A model generated the notes under the pieces. The model searched no databases. It saw nothing but the letters and a program-made list of their open reading frames with translations, and had not been told where the DNA came from. A program made the translations under genes and the position numbers. Below are positions 16,319-24,459 of a stretch of 64,000 bases of DNA, one piece after another; within the stretch, counting starts at the first letter, position 1; every line of letters starts with the position of its first letter. Source of the DNA: Brevibacterium spongiae (lineage in GTDB: Bacteria > Actinomycetota > Actinomycetes > Actinomycetales > Brevibacteriaceae); NCBI RefSeq assembly GCF_026168515.1, contig NZ_CP093443.1, positions 868,001 to 932,000 on the forward strand, given 5' to 3'.

Positions 16319-17202
16319 GCCGCACCCCGACCTTGACGAATGCTCCCGCCGAGGCGGCCCCCACCAATGCGTTCCTGCGCTGGTTCATGCCCGAGGTCCC
16401 CCTCGCCCGCGTGGCCGTGTTCCGCGTGTTCATCTACGTCTTCATCATCATCGACGTGCTCACCATCTCCGGTGACGTCATCGCCCACGGCTGGACTCCC
16501 GAGTTCTACCAACCTTTGTGGCTGGCCAGGTTCCTCCACATCCCCGCCGTCAGCGTCCTCGGCGCCCAGATCCTCCTCACCCTCATCATCGTCTTCTCCC
16601 TGCTCGCAGCGGCAGGAATCCTGCAGCGCCTCAGCGGTTGGGCGGTGGCGATCACCTTCGGGGCGTGGATGTTCTACACCCAGGGATACGGCTACGTCGC
16701 GCACGACCATATGGCCCTCGTCATCGCCGCCCTCGTCCTGCCGACGATCGGACCCGCACGTTTCCGGGACGTCAGCACCACCTCGGCGAAGGCGGGATGG
16801 GCACTTCGGGTCGTGCAGATCGCGGTCGTGCTCACCTACTTCTACTCGGTGCTCATGAAGTGGATCGCCTCGGGCAACATCACGCATTGGGCCAATGGCG
16901 CCGTGATCATCTGGGCGCTCATGCGCCGCGGCGCCGAATGGTCGAAGCCGTTCCTCGAGATGCCCGGCCTCCTCATCGCCGGACAGTGGGCGACGCTGGT
17001 CTTCGAGTTCCTCTCACCGGTGGTCCTGTTCCTCAAGGGCAAGTGGCTCTACGCTGCCGTCGCCTTCTTCTTCCTGTTCCACCTCATGACCTACCTGGCG
17101 CTGGGCATCCACTTCCTGCCGACCGTCATCTGCTGGGCGGCGTTCCTGCCCCTGGAGAGACTCGTGCCGCGGCGCTTCGCAGCGCCTCGAGCACACGGGT
17201 GA
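16315..17202 (+). CDS. HTTM-like multi-pass membrane protein
   Basis: A 295-aa integral membrane protein with about seven helices. FRVFIYVFIIIDVLT, the HGWTPEFYQPLW loop, TFGAWMFYTQGYGYVAHDHM and the long helices around VVQIAVVLTYFYSVLMKWI resemble the HTTM family (horizontally related to vitamin K gamma-carboxylase). The conserved His-Asp-His in YVAHDHM could bind metal. Only family resemblance supports this; the actual reaction is unknown. It is coupled to the upstream single-pass protein. The 3' end overlaps the convergent LysR gene by 77 bp. Confidence 0.65.
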   Translation: MSRTPTLTNAPAEAAPTNAFLRWFMPEVPLARVAVFRVFIYVFIIIDVLTISGDVIAHGWTPEFYQPLWLARFLHIPAVSVLGAQILLTLIIVFSLLAAAGILQRLSGWAVAITFGAWMFYTQGYGYVAHDHMALVIAALVLPTIGPARFRDVSTTSAKAGWALRVVQIAVVLTYFYSVLMKWIASGNITHWANGAVIIWALMRRGAEWSKPFLEMPGLLIAGQWATLVFEFLSPVVLFLKGKWLYAAVAFFFLFHLMTYLALGIHFLPTVICWAAFLPLERLVPRRFAAPRAHG

Positions 17203-18052
17203 CCGCACGGCGTCCCGTCGCGTCCGAGCGCCTGACCGCGACGACCCAGCGGGTCGCCGAGATCCCGGCCAGAGGGATCAGCCGCAGACCGGCATTCCGC
17301 GGCGTCGTGAACCGGGGGAGCAGCGCAATGTGGTCTCCTGCGGCGACAAGGGCTTCGATGAGCCGGTTGTCCCGGATGCGCTGAGTCACGGTAAGGGGGT
17401 GTCCGGTGACATGCTCGATCGAGGTGAGGATCGTATCGAACGGGTAGCCTCGCGGCACCCCGATCCACTGCTCGTCGGTGAGGTCGTCGGGGCTCACCTC
17501 CGACCGCCCGGCCAGACGGTGGTCATCGGCCACCGCGACGTCGATGGGTTCGCGGGCGAGGACATCGACGGTGAGTCCTTCGGTGCCGACGGGGCGCTGG
17601 GAGATGAGCGAGTGCGCGATGACGAGGTCGACATCGCCGAGGAGGCCCGCGAATTCGTGCTCGGCGATATCGACGTCTGAGGTGTGGACGGTGATCGCCG
17701 GGCTGGTTGCCCGCAGCTCCGTCAGCGCCGAAGGAATGAGATAGGTGAGCGCGCTGGGCAGGCCCGCAATGTGCACTTCGCCGGAATCCTCGCCGAGGTA
17801 GTCCTCCCAGTCCGCCTGCACGTCGGCGATCGCTGCGGCCACCTGTCGACCCCCGGAGGCGAGCAGCCGCCCTGCCGGCGTCAGCCGCAGTCCGCGCCCG
17901 GCCGGTTCGACGAGGGTGTGTCCGAATTCCCTGGTCGCGGCCTTGAGTTGCTGGGACACCGCTGACGGGGTGCGGAACGTCGCCTCGGCGACGGCGGTGA
18001 CGCTGCCGCGTTCGTCGAGTTGGCGCAGGAGTTCGAGGTGGCGGGGATCCAT
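17126..18052 (-). CDS. LysR-family transcriptional regulator
   Basis: A 308-aa regulator with an N-terminal winged helix (LELLRQLDERGSVTAVAEAT, then TPSAVSQQLKAATREFG) and a C-terminal periplasmic-binding-protein-like effector domain (VHIAGLPSALTYLIPSAL...). It diverges from an EamA exporter gene, the classic arrangement of LysE/EamA-type exporters under a LysR activator, so it probably senses the exported metabolite. The ATG at 18052 has a TAGCCT box 6 nt upstream and no Shine-Dalgarno, so the mRNA looks leaderless. The 3' end overlaps the HTTM-like gene. Confidence 0.88.
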   Translation of the reverse strand: MDPRHLELLRQLDERGSVTAVAEATFRTPSAVSQQLKAATREFGHTLVEPAGRGLRLTPAGRLLASGGRQVAAAIADVQADWEDYLGEDSGEVHIAGLPSALTYLIPSALTELRATSPAITVHTSDVDIAEHEFAGLLGDVDLVIAHSLISQRPVGTEGLTVDVLAREPIDVAVADDHRLAGRSEVSPDDLTDEQWIGVPRGYPFDTILTSIEHVTGHPLTVTQRIRDNRLIEALVAAGDHIALLPRFTTPRNAGLRLIPLAGISATRWVVAVRRSDATGRRAVTRVLEALRSAAARVSPGAGTPPSR

Positions 18053-18156
18053 GTTCTCAGGCTACGTGTCGAGACTGCGACTGTGAAGTGTGGCTACATG
18101 GTCAGATAAGAAACTTTCGATTGTGTTAATGGTTGAGCGGCGGTGAAAATAGGATC
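18053..18156. promoter_or_regulatory. LysR/EamA divergent control region
   Basis: This 104-bp gap holds the LysR -10 (minus strand, 18064-18059) and two similar direct repeats, GGCTACGTGTC and GGCTACATGGTC (about 18060-18070 and 18092-18103). An AT-rich stretch (GTTAATGG) before the eamA start may contain its -10. The repeats are candidate LysR contact sites by position only. Confidence 0.4.
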
Positions 18157-19167
18157 ATGTCGCTCAAGCACTGTCTTCTCGCCGCCTCGGTGGCGATCAT
18201 GTGGGGACTGAATTTCCTCGCCATCGACCTCTCCCTGGCACAGTTCCCGCCGTTCCTCCTCGTCGCTCTGAGGTTCGCTCTGCTCGCGATCCCGGCGCTG
18301 CTCTTCGTGCCGAAACCCGATGTCAGGGCGCGGTGGATCATCGGCTACGGGCTCGGGTTCGGTCTGCTGCAGTTCCTCTTCCTCTACTGGGCGATGGCTG
18401 CCGGGATGCCCGCGGGCCTCGCCTCTCTCGTGCTCCAGGCGTCGGGTCCGTTCACGGTGCTGTTGGGGATGACATTCCTGCGTGAGAAGGTGCGAGGCTC
18501 CCAGATGGCCTTCCTCCTCCTCGCGATGGCCGGCCTCGCCGTCGTCGGCTGGCAGCGCTTCGACTCGCACGCGAGCTTCCTGCCCTTCCTCCTCACCCTG
18601 GCCGGTGCCTTCGGATGGGCGATCGGCAACATCTGCAACCGGCAGGCGCACACGACGGAGCCGGTCAAGCTGACGATGTGGATGTCCGTCGTCTCACCGG
18701 TGCCGATGCTCATCCTCTCCCTCCTCGTCGAAGGACCGCAGAGGGTCGGCGCATCGTTTGTCGGGCTGACCACCTCGACCGGGCTGTGGGCGATCGCGGG
18801 GCTGGTCTACACCGTGGTCATCGCGACGATCCTCGGCTCGGGAATCTGGTCGTGGCTGATGTCGCGCAACCCCGCCGGAGTCGTCGCACCGTTCTCCATG
18901 CTTGTGCCCGTCGTCGGCATGAGCGCGGCGTTCATCGTCCTCGGTGAGCGGGTCAGCTTCGGTGAGCTGTGCGGAGCCGTCCTCGTCATCATCGGGGTCC
19001 TCGGCGCGGGGGTGAAGGCCGCGAAGGGTGCCCGGATACTGGCCGCCGAGGCGGTTGTGCCGGTGAACGTCGAAGACGAGGCTCCTGCGCCGAAAAACGG
19101 GACGAGTGCCGATCCCCTCATGCGTGCGGGCAGTTCCCGGCGCTCACCCCGTTCTTCGATGAATTGA
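18157..19167 (+). CDS. EamA-type exporter (O-acetylserine/cysteine exporter-like)
   Basis: A 336-aa ten-helix DMT-family exporter. The N-terminal half closely follows the E. coli EamA/YdeD pattern: VAIMWGLNFLAIDL, PPFLLVALRFALLAIPALLF, AAGMPAGLASLVLQASGPFT and LTLAGAFGWAIGNICNRQ. This suggests export of cysteine-pathway metabolites or another amino acid; the substrate is inferred. The ATG at 18157 is preceded by a TAGGAT box very close by. A 50-residue hydrophilic tail (Lys/Ala/Pro-rich, ending ARSSRRSPRSSMN-like) follows the last helix and has no counterpart in E. coli. Divergent LysR probably controls it. Confidence 0.85.
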   Translation: MSLKHCLLAASVAIMWGLNFLAIDLSLAQFPPFLLVALRFALLAIPALLFVPKPDVRARWIIGYGLGFGLLQFLFLYWAMAAGMPAGLASLVLQASGPFTVLLGMTFLREKVRGSQMAFLLLAMAGLAVVGWQRFDSHASFLPFLLTLAGAFGWAIGNICNRQAHTTEPVKLTMWMSVVSPVPMLILSLLVEGPQRVGASFVGLTTSTGLWAIAGLVYTVVIATILGSGIWSWLMSRNPAGVVAPFSMLVPVVGMSAAFIVLGERVSFGELCGAVLVIIGVLGAGVKAAKGARILAAEAVVPVNVEDEAPAPKNGTSADPLMRAGSSRRSPRSSMN

Positions 19168-19246
19168 GCTTCGGCGGTCGCCTCCGGCGGACGAAGCGCG
19201 GCGCCCTGCCATGGCGCCGGCCGAGTTTTGGACCTACTGTCGAGTG

Positions 19247-20218
19247 ATGACCACCGCCGACCTTCGCCAGCCGCAGAAGCGACCCGAGGCGATCGCCGTC
19301 GTGGCGGTCCTCGGCGGCGCGCTGTGCCTGTCGATCTCGGCCATCCTGGTCAAGCTCGCGGGTGTGGATGCGGCGACGACCGCAGTCCTGCGGTGTGCCA
19401 TCGCGGTCATCGCACTCGTCCCCTTGGCGCTCGTCGAACGCCGACGCCATGGCGGGCTGTCGCGGACCGGAATCGCCTGGGCGATCGCTGCCGGAATCGC
19501 CCTGGGCATCGACTACATCGCTTGGACCGCCGCGATCTACCTCGTCGGTGCGGGTGTGTCGACCGTGCTCGTCAACGTTCAGGTCATCGTGCTCCCGCTC
19601 CTGGCCCTCATCGTCGACCGTGAGCCGGTGAGCCGCCGTTTCCTCATCGCCCTGCCGCTGATGCTCATCGGCGTCGGACTCGTGGGTGGAATCCTCTCCC
19701 TCGCCGAGGTGGGTGAGGGTGCCGTCCTCGGCACCGTCCTCGGTCTCATCGCCGGGACCGGATACGGCGTGTACATGTTCCTCACCCGCCGGGGGACGAG
19801 GCGCAAGGCCGAGGGCACGATTCAGCCGTTGGCCTGGGCGACCGCCTCGGCGGCGGTGTCATCGGCGATCATCGCGCAGTTCACCGGCGGCCTTCACCTC
19901 GGCGGAATCAGCCCGCGTTCGTGGATGCTGCTTATCGCCCTGGCGCTGTTGGGTCAGGTGGTGGCGTGGCTGCTCATCAACGGGGCGAGCGTGCGGCTGG
20001 CACCGACGATGACAGCGAGTCTGCTGCTCATCCAACCCGTGCTGGCGCTCGTGCTCGCTGCGCTGATCCTCGGTGAGAGGCTCACCCTCGGTCAGGCGAT
20101 CGGGGCCGGGCTCGTCGTCGCGGCAGTAGCCGTGGCCAACGGTGTGTGGCGGGCGAGATCAGCTCGACGGCCGGGTCTCAGGAGGCCGGATTCGGGGCCA
20201 GACTCGGGGCCTCGGTGA
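19247..20218 (+). CDS. EamA/DMT-family transporter
   Basis: A 323-aa inner-membrane DMT protein with two five-helix halves. The first half has DAATTAVLRCAIAVIALVPL and GVSTVLVNVQVIVLPLLALI; the second has LAPTMTASLLLIQPVLALVL and the LGERLTLGQAIGAGLVV ending. The ATG at 19247 is preceded by TACTGT 6 nt upstream and no Shine-Dalgarno, suggesting a separate leaderless transcript rather than an operon with the EamA gene before it. The substrate is unknown. The last 41 bp overlap the convergent FAD oxidoreductase gene, and its C-terminal tail (Arg/Pro/Gly-rich) is encoded in that overlap. Confidence 0.82.
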   Translation: MTTADLRQPQKRPEAIAVVAVLGGALCLSISAILVKLAGVDAATTAVLRCAIAVIALVPLALVERRRHGGLSRTGIAWAIAAGIALGIDYIAWTAAIYLVGAGVSTVLVNVQVIVLPLLALIVDREPVSRRFLIALPLMLIGVGLVGGILSLAEVGEGAVLGTVLGLIAGTGYGVYMFLTRRGTRRKAEGTIQPLAWATASAAVSSAIIAQFTGGLHLGGISPRSWMLLIALALLGQVVAWLLINGASVRLAPTMTASLLLIQPVLALVLAALILGERLTLGQAIGAGLVVAAVAVANGVWRARSARRPGLRRPDSGPDSGPR

Positions 20219-21665
20219 TGCCGAACCGGGTCTTCAGTGCTCGGCGGGCGGCGAACCAGCCGTTCATCCCGTGCACGCCCGGCGCCGGCGGGGTCGCGGC
20301 CGAGCACAGGAAGGCACCGGGGACGCCGAGGCTGTAGTTGTCCCAGCTCAGGCGAGGGCGGGCCATCATGCGATAGAAGGACACGACGCCGGTGGCGATG
20401 TCCCCGCCGATGTAGTTCTGGTTGTGCCCGGCCATCTCCGAGGCGGGGATCGCATTGTGGGCGACGATGCGGTCGCGGAAACCGGGGGCGAAGCGCTCGA
20501 TCTGCCGGGTGATGTACTCGGTCGGGTCGAGTGGGCAGTCGAAGGGGACATGGGCGTACGTCCACAGCGGTCGCAGGCCGTTCACCTCGCGGGACGGGTC
20601 GAAGACGGTCGGGTCGGAGACGAGGCACACGGGATCGGCGGGCATCCGTCCGTTCGTCACCTGCGCCTCGGCGGCGGCCATCTGCGCCCGTGTTCCGCCG
20701 ACGTGGATCGTGCCTGCTCGGCCCACTTCGGGATCGGACCAGGGGACCGGTCCGTTGAGGACGAAGTCGACCTTCGCGGCCGCATTGCCCTGTTTGAAAC
20801 CGCGCAGGGCCTTGTCGACCTGTGCGGGCAGCAGTCCGGAGAAGATCTGGGCGGCACCCAGCGCCGAGGTGTCGAGCAGGTACGCGCGCGCCGCAGGCAG
20901 GTCGGAGACGTGGTCGATGCGTGCGTTCGCGGTGACGGTTCCGCCGTGGGCTTCGAGGTCGGCGACGAGGTGGTCGATGATCGCCTGCGAACCGCCGATG
21001 GGGGAGGGCCACCCGCCGGCGTGGGCGACGGTGGAGAGCATCGTGGCCGTGGCCGCCGTGCCCATGGCCGGCAGCCCGCCGATGGCGTGGGCGGCGACCC
21101 CGGTGAACAGGGACTGCGTCGATTCGTGGGACAGCGGAATGTTCCAGGCGGGGCTGGCTTGGCCGAGCAGTCGCAGCCCGAATTTCACGATGTTCGCGAT
21201 GCCGGGAACATCGCGCAGGGTCTCGGGCACGGACCGTTTGTCACCGAGGGAGAGCCAGATCGCATCATCGACGCGGTCGAGCAGAGGCGCGAAGAAACGA
21301 CGCCATTCCGGCCCTGCCTCGCCGAGGCGGTCGACCGTTTCGTCGAGATCGTGGAATGCCAGCGCGGCGGGCTTGCCGTCGAGAGGCTGGGCGTAGGAGA
21401 TCTCGGGAGTGGTCAGTTCCATCCCGCGGGCGCGCAGGTCGAAGTCGACGAAGAAGGGACTGGCGATGGCCAGCGGGTGGACGGCCGAGCAGATGTCATG
21501 GGTGATGCCCGCGGCCAGTCCGAGGTCGAGGGTGCGGGCGCCGCCGCCGATCGTCGGCTGGGCCTCGAAGACCTGCACGGACAGTCCTGCCCGTGCCAGG
21601 GTGACAGCGGCGGCCATGCCGTTCGGGCCGGATCCGACGACGACTGCATCAACACCTGTGCTCAT
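20178..21665 (-). CDS. FAD-dependent oxidoreductase, phytoene-desaturase-like
   Basis: A 495-aa flavoprotein of the NAD(P)/FAD amine-oxidase/phytoene dehydrogenase superfamily. The dinucleotide-binding fold is at the very start: DAVVVGSGPNGMAAAVTLAR with the acidic residue in VFEAQPTIGGGART. The C-terminal HGMNGWFAARRAL block is also typical of the pyridine nucleotide-disulfide oxidoreductase-domain 2 (PYROXD2-like) group. The substrate is unknown, and no carotenoid genes lie beside it, so a role in carotenoid synthesis is not supported. A TAGACT box 6 nt upstream of the ATG suggests a leaderless mRNA. Confidence 0.82.
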   Translation of the reverse strand: MSTGVDAVVVGSGPNGMAAAVTLARAGLSVQVFEAQPTIGGGARTLDLGLAAGITHDICSAVHPLAIASPFFVDFDLRARGMELTTPEISYAQPLDGKPAALAFHDLDETVDRLGEAGPEWRRFFAPLLDRVDDAIWLSLGDKRSVPETLRDVPGIANIVKFGLRLLGQASPAWNIPLSHESTQSLFTGVAAHAIGGLPAMGTAATATMLSTVAHAGGWPSPIGGSQAIIDHLVADLEAHGGTVTANARIDHVSDLPAARAYLLDTSALGAAQIFSGLLPAQVDKALRGFKQGNAAAKVDFVLNGPVPWSDPEVGRAGTIHVGGTRAQMAAAEAQVTNGRMPADPVCLVSDPTVFDPSREVNGLRPLWTYAHVPFDCPLDPTEYITRQIERFAPGFRDRIVAHNAIPASEMAGHNQNYIGGDIATGVVSFYRMMARPRLSWDNYSLGVPGAFLCSAATPPAPGVHGMNGWFAARRALKTRFGITEAPSLAPNPAS

Positions 21666-21692
21666 GAGGCCAGTCTAGGGGAGTGGTGTGGC

Positions 21693-22070
21693 CTACTTTC
21701 GATCGCCAGCCTTGTGGGGCGCGGTTCTCTTTTTGTCGACGACGATCGATACCAGCACCAGAAGCAAGAGCCCTGAAATAGAGCTGATCCAGGCGCTAGT
21801 CAAACCGAGGAATGCTGAGACAGCGCCAATGGCGACGAGGACCGCTGACAATGTCGAATACACGGGGCGGCGTTCGTTGAATCCTCGGCCCGCATCCTCG
21901 GAGAATGAGAGTGCCACAGTGATGAACACGCTGATTACCAGTGGCGCGAACTGAGTAATCGGGACGACTCCATCGATAACCGGGATGATGATGCCAGCAA
22001 CCAGAAAGGCGCAATTGGCAACGAACAGCATCAACATCCCGGCTCGATATTTATTCAGGCTTACTTGCAC
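21693..22070 (-). CDS. Small hydrophobic membrane protein, unknown
   Basis: A 125-aa protein with four probable membrane helices (around LMLFVANCAFLVAGIIIPVI, FAPLVISVFITVALSF, LSAVLVAIGAVSAFLGLT and ISSISGLLLLVLVSIVV) and a short basic tail. It starts with GTG at 22070 inside the stop region of a small upstream reading frame. Base use is less GC-rich than in neighbouring genes, which hints at recent acquisition. No family was recognised. Confidence 0.6.
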   Translation of the reverse strand: MQVSLNKYRAGMLMLFVANCAFLVAGIIIPVIDGVVPITQFAPLVISVFITVALSFSEDAGRGFNERRPVYSTLSAVLVAIGAVSAFLGLTSAWISSISGLLLLVLVSIVVDKKRTAPHKAGDRK

Positions 22071-22189
22071 TTACTCGCGTCTACCTTTTCCCAGCCGACA
22101 TTGAGAGTCTGGCTCAGATCATAGCAGGTATCGTCTTTCAGAGGCTTCCCTGGGCCGGTAAGAATGCCGTTTCGCAAGACATCGACCAA
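22061..22189 (-). CDS. Possible small protein or gene remnant
   Basis: From TTG at 22189, directly after the kinase stop, a 42-codon frame reads LVDVLRNGILTGPGKPLKDD then TCYDLSQTLNVGWEKVDASK and CK, ending TAA at 22061. The composition is protein-like, with two cysteines, and it overlaps the next gene's GTG by 10 bp. It has no convincing ribosome binding site and no signal sequence, so it may be the C-terminal end of a lost secreted or lipoprotein gene. I cannot choose between the two. Confidence 0.35.
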   Translation of the reverse strand: MVDVLRNGILTGPGKPLKDDTCYDLSQTLNVGWEKVDASKCK

Positions 22190-22190
22190 G

Positions 22191-22889
22191 TCAGATCAGG
22201 GGCCGCCGCAGCTGGTGAGTGTTCCCGATAGGCGTTGTGATCAGCCGTGGGTCATCGAGGTTCTCGTTGTCGACGACCCAGGTGGCGTGTTCCCACGGTG
22301 CAGCCTCGGCGAAGTAGAGGCGCTGTCCGCCGACGTAGCGGTGGTTGGCCTCGCATCCCGGGTCTGAGTCGGTGAGGTGGGAGAAGCGCTGGTTTCCCCG
22401 AGGCACGGACACTTCGAATGGAACCTCGACCCAGATGCTCGCATCCCAGAGCTCGCGCAGTTCGGGACGATGGAGGAAGATTCCGTCGATGAGGAGGACA
22501 CAGTCCTCGGGCAGATCGAGCGCCTCCGGCGGAATCGACGCGTCCGCGTCGACGTCCCAGACCGCTGGGGTGACCGATGCTCCCCGCCGGAACGGGGAGA
22601 CCACCGCGCGTTCGAAGGCTGCGTAGTCGTAGGAGTCGCGGAAGAAGGACTCGGGCCCCCGTCCTCGGGCGTAGCGAACCTCTCGAGGGTGGTGGAAGCC
22701 GTCGATGCTCACCGAGGCGACCGGACGAGCGGACAAGCCATCTGCCGCCAACCCCACGAGCTCCTCGGCGAGGACCGTTTTGCCGGCACCGTCGAGACCA
22801 TCGACGGCGATGAGGGTGCGACGACCGGATCGCACTTCGCAGATCGCCGTGAGCAGGCGGCGAAGGACCGCTCGACGCGCACTCTTCAT
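22191..22889 (-). CDS. Uridine-kinase-like P-loop kinase
   Basis: A 232-aa P-loop kinase. Walker A is AVDGLDGAGKTVLAEEL (about residues 29-45); VSIDGFHHPREVRYARG matches the DGFH signature of uridine kinase and pantothenate kinase relatives; LLIDGIFLHRPEL is the Walker B-like block. It probably phosphorylates a nucleoside or similar small substrate, but the residues cannot tell which. The ATG at 22889 was chosen because the kinase fold begins there and TACCCT lies 7 nt upstream without a Shine-Dalgarno; a longer frame upstream runs into the next gene's end. It lies 34 bp downstream of the ATP-grasp gene on the same strand. Confidence 0.8.
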   Translation of the reverse strand: MKSARRAVLRRLLTAICEVRSGRRTLIAVDGLDGAGKTVLAEELVGLAADGLSARPVASVSIDGFHHPREVRYARGRGPESFFRDSYDYAAFERAVVSPFRRGASVTPAVWDVDADASIPPEALDLPEDCVLLIDGIFLHRPELRELWDASIWVEVPFEVSVPRGNQRFSHLTDSDPGCEANHRYVGGQRLYFAEAAPWEHATWVVDNENLDDPRLITTPIGNTHQLRRPLI

Positions 22890-22923
22890 ACCGACCAGGG
22901 TAACCGGGCGGCACTCGCCGGAC

Positions 22924-23931
22924 TCAGCGGGACTGCGCGTATGCCTCGAGGCCGGGTACCGCCTCGGCGAGTTCGCTGCTGAGGAACTCCGCAATTCGGT
23001 CTGCGGCAGCGAGTCGACCTGACCCGCGCTCGGCGTTCTCGACGCTCGGGTTGTAGTTCGTGTTCGTGTTGATGTCATAGACGACCTGACGCCCATCGAG
23101 AGTCTCGATGAATTCGATGCCGGCGATGTGAATGCCCAGCTCGCTCAACAGGGACTCGAGCCTGCCGACGAGAGGAGTCTCAGAGGTGATCTCCTCCCGG
23201 CGGGTGAACGGATCGACCGATGCTTCCGATGTGCCGGGAACAGCGCACGCGTCGGCCGGACAGAGTTCGAAGGACCCGGTAGAGACGTCGACGCGCACCG
23301 CATAGTGGAAGCGGCCGCCGATGAACTCGGCGCGGGTGATGAACGGCTCGGCCGGTAGCACGTATTCCTGGACGAGCGTGATGCCGTCGATCGGGGCGTT
23401 CGCGCCGTCGGGCGCGAAATCAGCGGCCTCCTCGGCGAGCTCGGAATGGGAGTCGAAGCGGCGGACCCCGAGCCCCTTGCCTCCCTGATTGTGCTTCGTG
23501 ATGAACGGGGGAGTGAAGGTCTGCGCTGTCTCAACGAGCGCCTGCGAGCCGAAGGCGGCCGCAGTGCGCGGCACATCGAAGCCGCGGGCGGACAGCGCGC
23601 GATGCTGACGGACCTTACTCACTTCGAGCTCGTAGACTCCGCGACCGTTGATGACCCGGCGCCCGGCGGCGGCGAGCCAGTCGAGAACTGCGCGCCCGTA
23701 CTCCTTGACGTGCGGATCGGTGCGGGTGTGAGCCGAGGCCGACAACCGCGACCAGAACACGCCCTGCGGAGGTTCGGCAGCGAGATCGATCGTGGTCTCG
23801 GGCAGCAGCCATTCGATGTGAGGAACGCCCAGGTGATCGAGCGATTCCGTGAATGGAGCGATCCATTCGGGATTGTCGTGGATGATGTACACCGCCGGAG
23901 TGTCGCTGACTGGCAGCATGTGAGAACTCAT
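22924..23931 (-). CDS. ATP-grasp ligase-like protein (RimK type)
   Basis: A 335-aa protein with an ATP-grasp fold: a substrate-binding N-domain (PAVYIIHDNPEWIAPF), the ATP-lid lysine and glycine loop in FITKHNQGGKGLGVRRF, and the metal-binding end IEFIETLDGRQVVYDINTNT with Asn-Thr-Asn. These enzymes join a carboxylate to an amine through an acylphosphate. The partner substrates are not evident; no peptide-precursor gene was found nearby. GAAGG six bases before the ATG at 23931 supports the start. The P-loop kinase follows on the same strand. Confidence 0.8.
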   Translation of the reverse strand: MSSHMLPVSDTPAVYIIHDNPEWIAPFTESLDHLGVPHIEWLLPETTIDLAAEPPQGVFWSRLSASAHTRTDPHVKEYGRAVLDWLAAAGRRVINGRGVYELEVSKVRQHRALSARGFDVPRTAAAFGSQALVETAQTFTPPFITKHNQGGKGLGVRRFDSHSELAEEAADFAPDGANAPIDGITLVQEYVLPAEPFITRAEFIGGRFHYAVRVDVSTGSFELCPADACAVPGTSEASVDPFTRREEITSETPLVGRLESLLSELGIHIAGIEFIETLDGRQVVYDINTNTNYNPSVENAERGSGRLAAADRIAEFLSSELAEAVPGLEAYAQSR

Positions 23932-24049
23932 CGCGCACCTTCGCTCGGGGTGCCGGCGCGATCGCTCGCCCGGCGGATCTGCTCAACGAGCCTACGCCAC
24001 CGTTTCCTGACCCCTTCGCCATGTCCGTGCTGCGGCGTAGACTCAGGTC

Positions 24050-24412
24050 ATGGCTATCGCAAAGCAACCTGTGGTCGTACTCGATGCTCCCGACGCCGCC
24101 GAACTCGCAGAGTTCTACGGAAAGCTCCTCGATTGGAAGGTCACCGTCGAGGAGGACGGCACCTGGGCGGAAGTCACCTCCGATTCCTGGCCCCCGCTGT
24201 GCGTTCAGCAGGTCGAGGACTATCACGCACCAAGCTGGCCCGGTCAGGCCCACCCGCAGCAGATGCACCTCGACGTCATCGTCGACGACCTCGACGTCGC
24301 GGAGAAGTCCGTGCTCGAGATCGGTGCGGGCAAAGCCCCCGAACAGCCCGGCGAGACGTTCCGGGTCTTCCTCGACCCGGCCGGTCACCCGTTCTGCCTC
24401 TGCAAGGGATGA
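24050..24412 (+). CDS. VOC (glyoxalase/bleomycin-resistance) family protein
   Basis: A 120-aa single VOC-domain protein: PVVVLDAPDAAELAEFYGKL at the start, a central MHLDVIVDDLDVAEK block and the RVFLDPAGHPFCLCKG end. Metal ligands could be His in MHLDV and Glu/Asp near the C-terminus, but ligand sets vary in this family. It could be an enzyme (dioxygenase, isomerase) or a resistance protein; no substrate is assigned. TAGACT at 24038-24043 lies exactly 6 nt before the ATG, so translation is probably leaderless. Confidence 0.85.
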   Translation: MAIAKQPVVVLDAPDAAELAEFYGKLLDWKVTVEEDGTWAEVTSDSWPPLCVQQVEDYHAPSWPGQAHPQQMHLDVIVDDLDVAEKSVLEIGAGKAPEQPGETFRVFLDPAGHPFCLCKG

Positions 24413-24459
24413 GCTCACCGGCACCGAGGCGGCCCTACCCGACCGTGCGCAGCTGAGTC

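Noticed and set aside
20142..21776. Carotenoid synthesis role for the FAD enzyme
   Set aside because: The protein resembles the wider PYROXD2/phytoene-desaturase group, but no crtB, crtE or other carotenoid gene is in the window.
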